DNA of 34,882 nt from Bacteroidales bacterium (GTDB taxonomy: Bacteria; Bacteroidota; Bacteroidia; Bacteroidales; JAIPAP01), in contig JAIPAP010000043.1 of the NCBI GenBank assembly GCA_021740045.1, positions 1-34,882 of the forward strand, given 5' to 3'. Position numbers and translations under genes: made by a program. Below, in pieces: positions 33,526 to 34,882 of this stretch; within the stretch, counting starts at the first letter, position 1; each line of letters begins with the position of its first letter. Under the pieces are notes generated by a model. It did not search any database and was not told the DNA's origin. It saw nothing but the letters and a program-made list of their open reading frames with translations.

Positions 33526-34882
33526 TCAATATGAAAATCCCAGGGTGTTCAAACCGGCCTGGATTTCGGTATCGGCCATGAACAATTCCCATAGCAATTG
33601 ACTACGGTGGTTTTCGATCATGAGCACAATTGGGCCCTGATCTATTGAGATGTAAGAGTTGGCCCACCAGTTTTCGGTCACATTAAAAGCGTCGTAAAAC
33701 CCATGCTCACCCCATAAACGATCGCCAAGCTTGTAATAAAAATGATGGATCGCTTCCATTGATTTTTCCGGTGTATAGGGGAGCGATGCTACGGCTGCGG
33801 TCGGGGTGATCACGCCAAGATCATTGGTCGGGGAATGAGCGCTGTAGCCTTCGTGGTTATCGCTGGCAGTAAGTCCCCAGCATTTTGCATTATATCCAAC
33901 ATAATTCTTCGGATTATCAGCGCAATATGCTTGATGGATCAGGGCGTGACGTGTGTTCTGCTGCCAGTAATTCCCATAATCATCCTCAAGGTTCCGGGGA
34001 TCAAGCCCCAGGTAGGAATAATGAGTGAAAAATAAAGGACCTCCTAACGCCTGACCCATTGGAAGTGTATAACCGTAGTATTCATTGCCATTGACAATGC
34101 CACCGTTTATTGCGTAACCATTATGGTAAACCGAAGCTTCAATCGGATGAGTGGGGGAGGAGGCTGCTAAAATATAAGTGATCTGGGTTTCATTATGTCC
34201 CCTGATCTTCATATTCATTTCAAAATTATAATTGGGAGACCAATGCCAATACAGGGCCTCTTCATCATTGGTAAACCAATCCCATTCAACTTCATGCCAC
34301 AAGGCAGTAATCTTATCGATAAGTTCCTGCTCATCAGGATCGGTGGGATTAAGATATTGACGGAAAGTGAGAAGTCCTTGTATCATAAATGCAGTTTCCA
34401 CCAGGTCTGCGCCATCGTCCTTAGGACTAAATGGGATCACCTCCCCGGTGTTTCCGTTCATCCAATGCGGCCATGCTCCGTGGAACCGGTCGGCATTCTC
34501 AAGAAAATTCACGATCTTTTCCATACGCTGAATGCCTTCCTGACGGGTAATAAAGTTTCGCTCAACGCCTGCAATAATAGCCATCACCCCAAAACCAGAA
34601 CCGCCCGTGGTTACCGTATTGCCACTGCCTTTACGTTCTCTTGCCAAACCGCTTACCGGGTGCGCATAATCCCAAAAATACGTGAAGGTTTGCTGTTGAA
34701 TTTTAGTGAGTAATTCCTCATCAGTAATAACCGGAAATTTGTTGGTGCTATCAAGGCGGGTAAAAAAGCTGTTTTCAAATCCATCGAAGGTCCGTCCTGA
34801 ACTTCCAGCTAATTCATCCCTTAGCCGGAAGGTATATGGCCGGTAATAATCAAGTGGACTTGTATTATCAACCATTAATCTC
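33526..34882 (-). CDS. GH144/glycoamylase-like endo-beta-glucanase (5' end beyond window)
   Basis: A frame of at least 451 codons running off the right edge. The Met at 34875 is preceded by open codons, and the first residues (YYRPYTFRLRDELAGSSG) look like the end of a fibronectin-type domain, so the true start lies outside. The body matches the Glycoamylase (PF10091)/GH144 family: QQQTFTYFWDYAHPVSGLAR, GSGFGVMAIIAGVER, GAWPHWMNG, DGADLVETAFMIQGLL (its Glu is a candidate catalytic residue), GHNETQITYILAASSP, and the C-terminal ENWWANSYISIDQGPIVLMI. Characterised Bacteroidota GH144 enzymes act on beta-1,2-glucans. With the GH3 gene downstream it suggests glucan degradation to glucose. Confidence 0.88.
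   Translation of the reverse strand, partial: RLMVDNTSPLDYYRPYTFRLRDELAGSSGRTFDGFENSFFTRLDSTNKFPVITDEELLTKIQQQTFTYFWDYAHPVSGLARERKGSGNTVTTGGSGFGVMAIIAGVERNFITRQEGIQRMEKIVNFLENADRFHGAWPHWMNGNTGEVIPFSPKDDGADLVETAFMIQGLLTFRQYLNPTDPDEQELIDKITALWHEVEWDWFTNDEEALYWHWSPNYNFEMNMKIRGHNETQITYILAASSPTHPIEASVYHNGYAINGGIVNGNEYYGYTLPMGQALGGPLFFTHYSYLGLDPRNLEDDYGNYWQQNTRHALIHQAYCADNPKNYVGYNAKCWGLTASDNHEGYSAHSPTNDLGVITPTAAVASLPYTPEKSMEAIHHFYYKLGDRLWGEHGFYDAFNVTENWWANSYISIDQGPIVLMIENHRSQLLWELFMADTEIQAGLNTLGFSY

Noticed and set aside
33172-33534. 120-codon + strand frame opposite the GH3 5' end as a gene
   Set aside because: It is mostly antisense to the strongly supported GH3 coding sequence, and its translation is low-information with no recognisable domain.

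Overview
The window looks like chromosomal DNA of a Bacteroidota bacterium, probably Bacteroidales or a close relative such as Marinilabiliales or Prolixibacteraceae. The reasons are: no clear Shine-Dalgarno sequences; at least one probable TTG start; promoter candidates of the Bacteroidota form (TTTG, about 19 bp, TAnnTTTG); many lipobox signal peptides; and family content typical of the phylum (DUF4292, DUF4837, and the flippase-dut-TPR-DUF4292-EnvC gene order). No rRNA, tRNA, CRISPR array, intact insertion sequence or phage gene was seen.

Region 1 (1-12.8 kb, + strand) is a core block: mnmG, a perfect 16-bp parS-type site, a SAM methyltransferase, a very large orphan NtrY-like sensor kinase, a lipid-linked sugar flippase, dut, a TPR lipoprotein, a DUF4292 (LolB-like) lipoprotein, an EnvC-type amidase activator with a degenerate LytM domain, and tatA. 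The 547-bp gap after tatA holds a decayed piece of a nucleotidyltransferase-like gene. Region 2 (13.4-16.1 kb) is an mltD-DUF4837 pair closed by a strong terminator.

Region 3 (16.1-23.4 kb) is a tight eight-gene operon: a TetR regulator, TolC, a HlyD-type lipoprotein adaptor, a DUF2147 protein, two ABC ATPases and two ABC-2 permeases. It matches the E. coli cecR-ybhGFSR layout, but YbhF is split into two polypeptides, and TolC and DUF2147 genes are built in. Its leader has a well-formed Bacteroidota promoter followed by four tandem 13-bp repeats that run into the tetR start codon, which suggests autorepression. The two ATPases are complementary degenerate partners: one lacks the Q-loop Gln and H-loop His, the other lacks the LSGG signature.

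Region 4 (23.4-31 kb) contains a structured 387-bp gap, an MltF-type lytic transglycosylase, a bidirectional terminator, a flavodoxin, an extended SDR epimerase, a serine beta-lactamase-like lipoprotein whose nucleophile Ser is replaced by Ala, a TPR sensor histidine kinase broken by a one-base frameshift, and a small GIY-YIG protein. Region 5 (31.1-34.9 kb, minus strand) has a GH3 beta-glucosidase and, upstream of it, a GH144/glycoamylase-like enzyme running off the window edge. They are plausibly a small beta-glucan (perhaps beta-1,2-glucan) degradation unit.

Two themes recur. Cell-envelope and murein work is represented by EnvC, MltD, MltF, the flippase and several lipoproteins. Three parS-like sites occur in 35 kb, next to and downstream of mnmG, which suggests an origin-proximal position.
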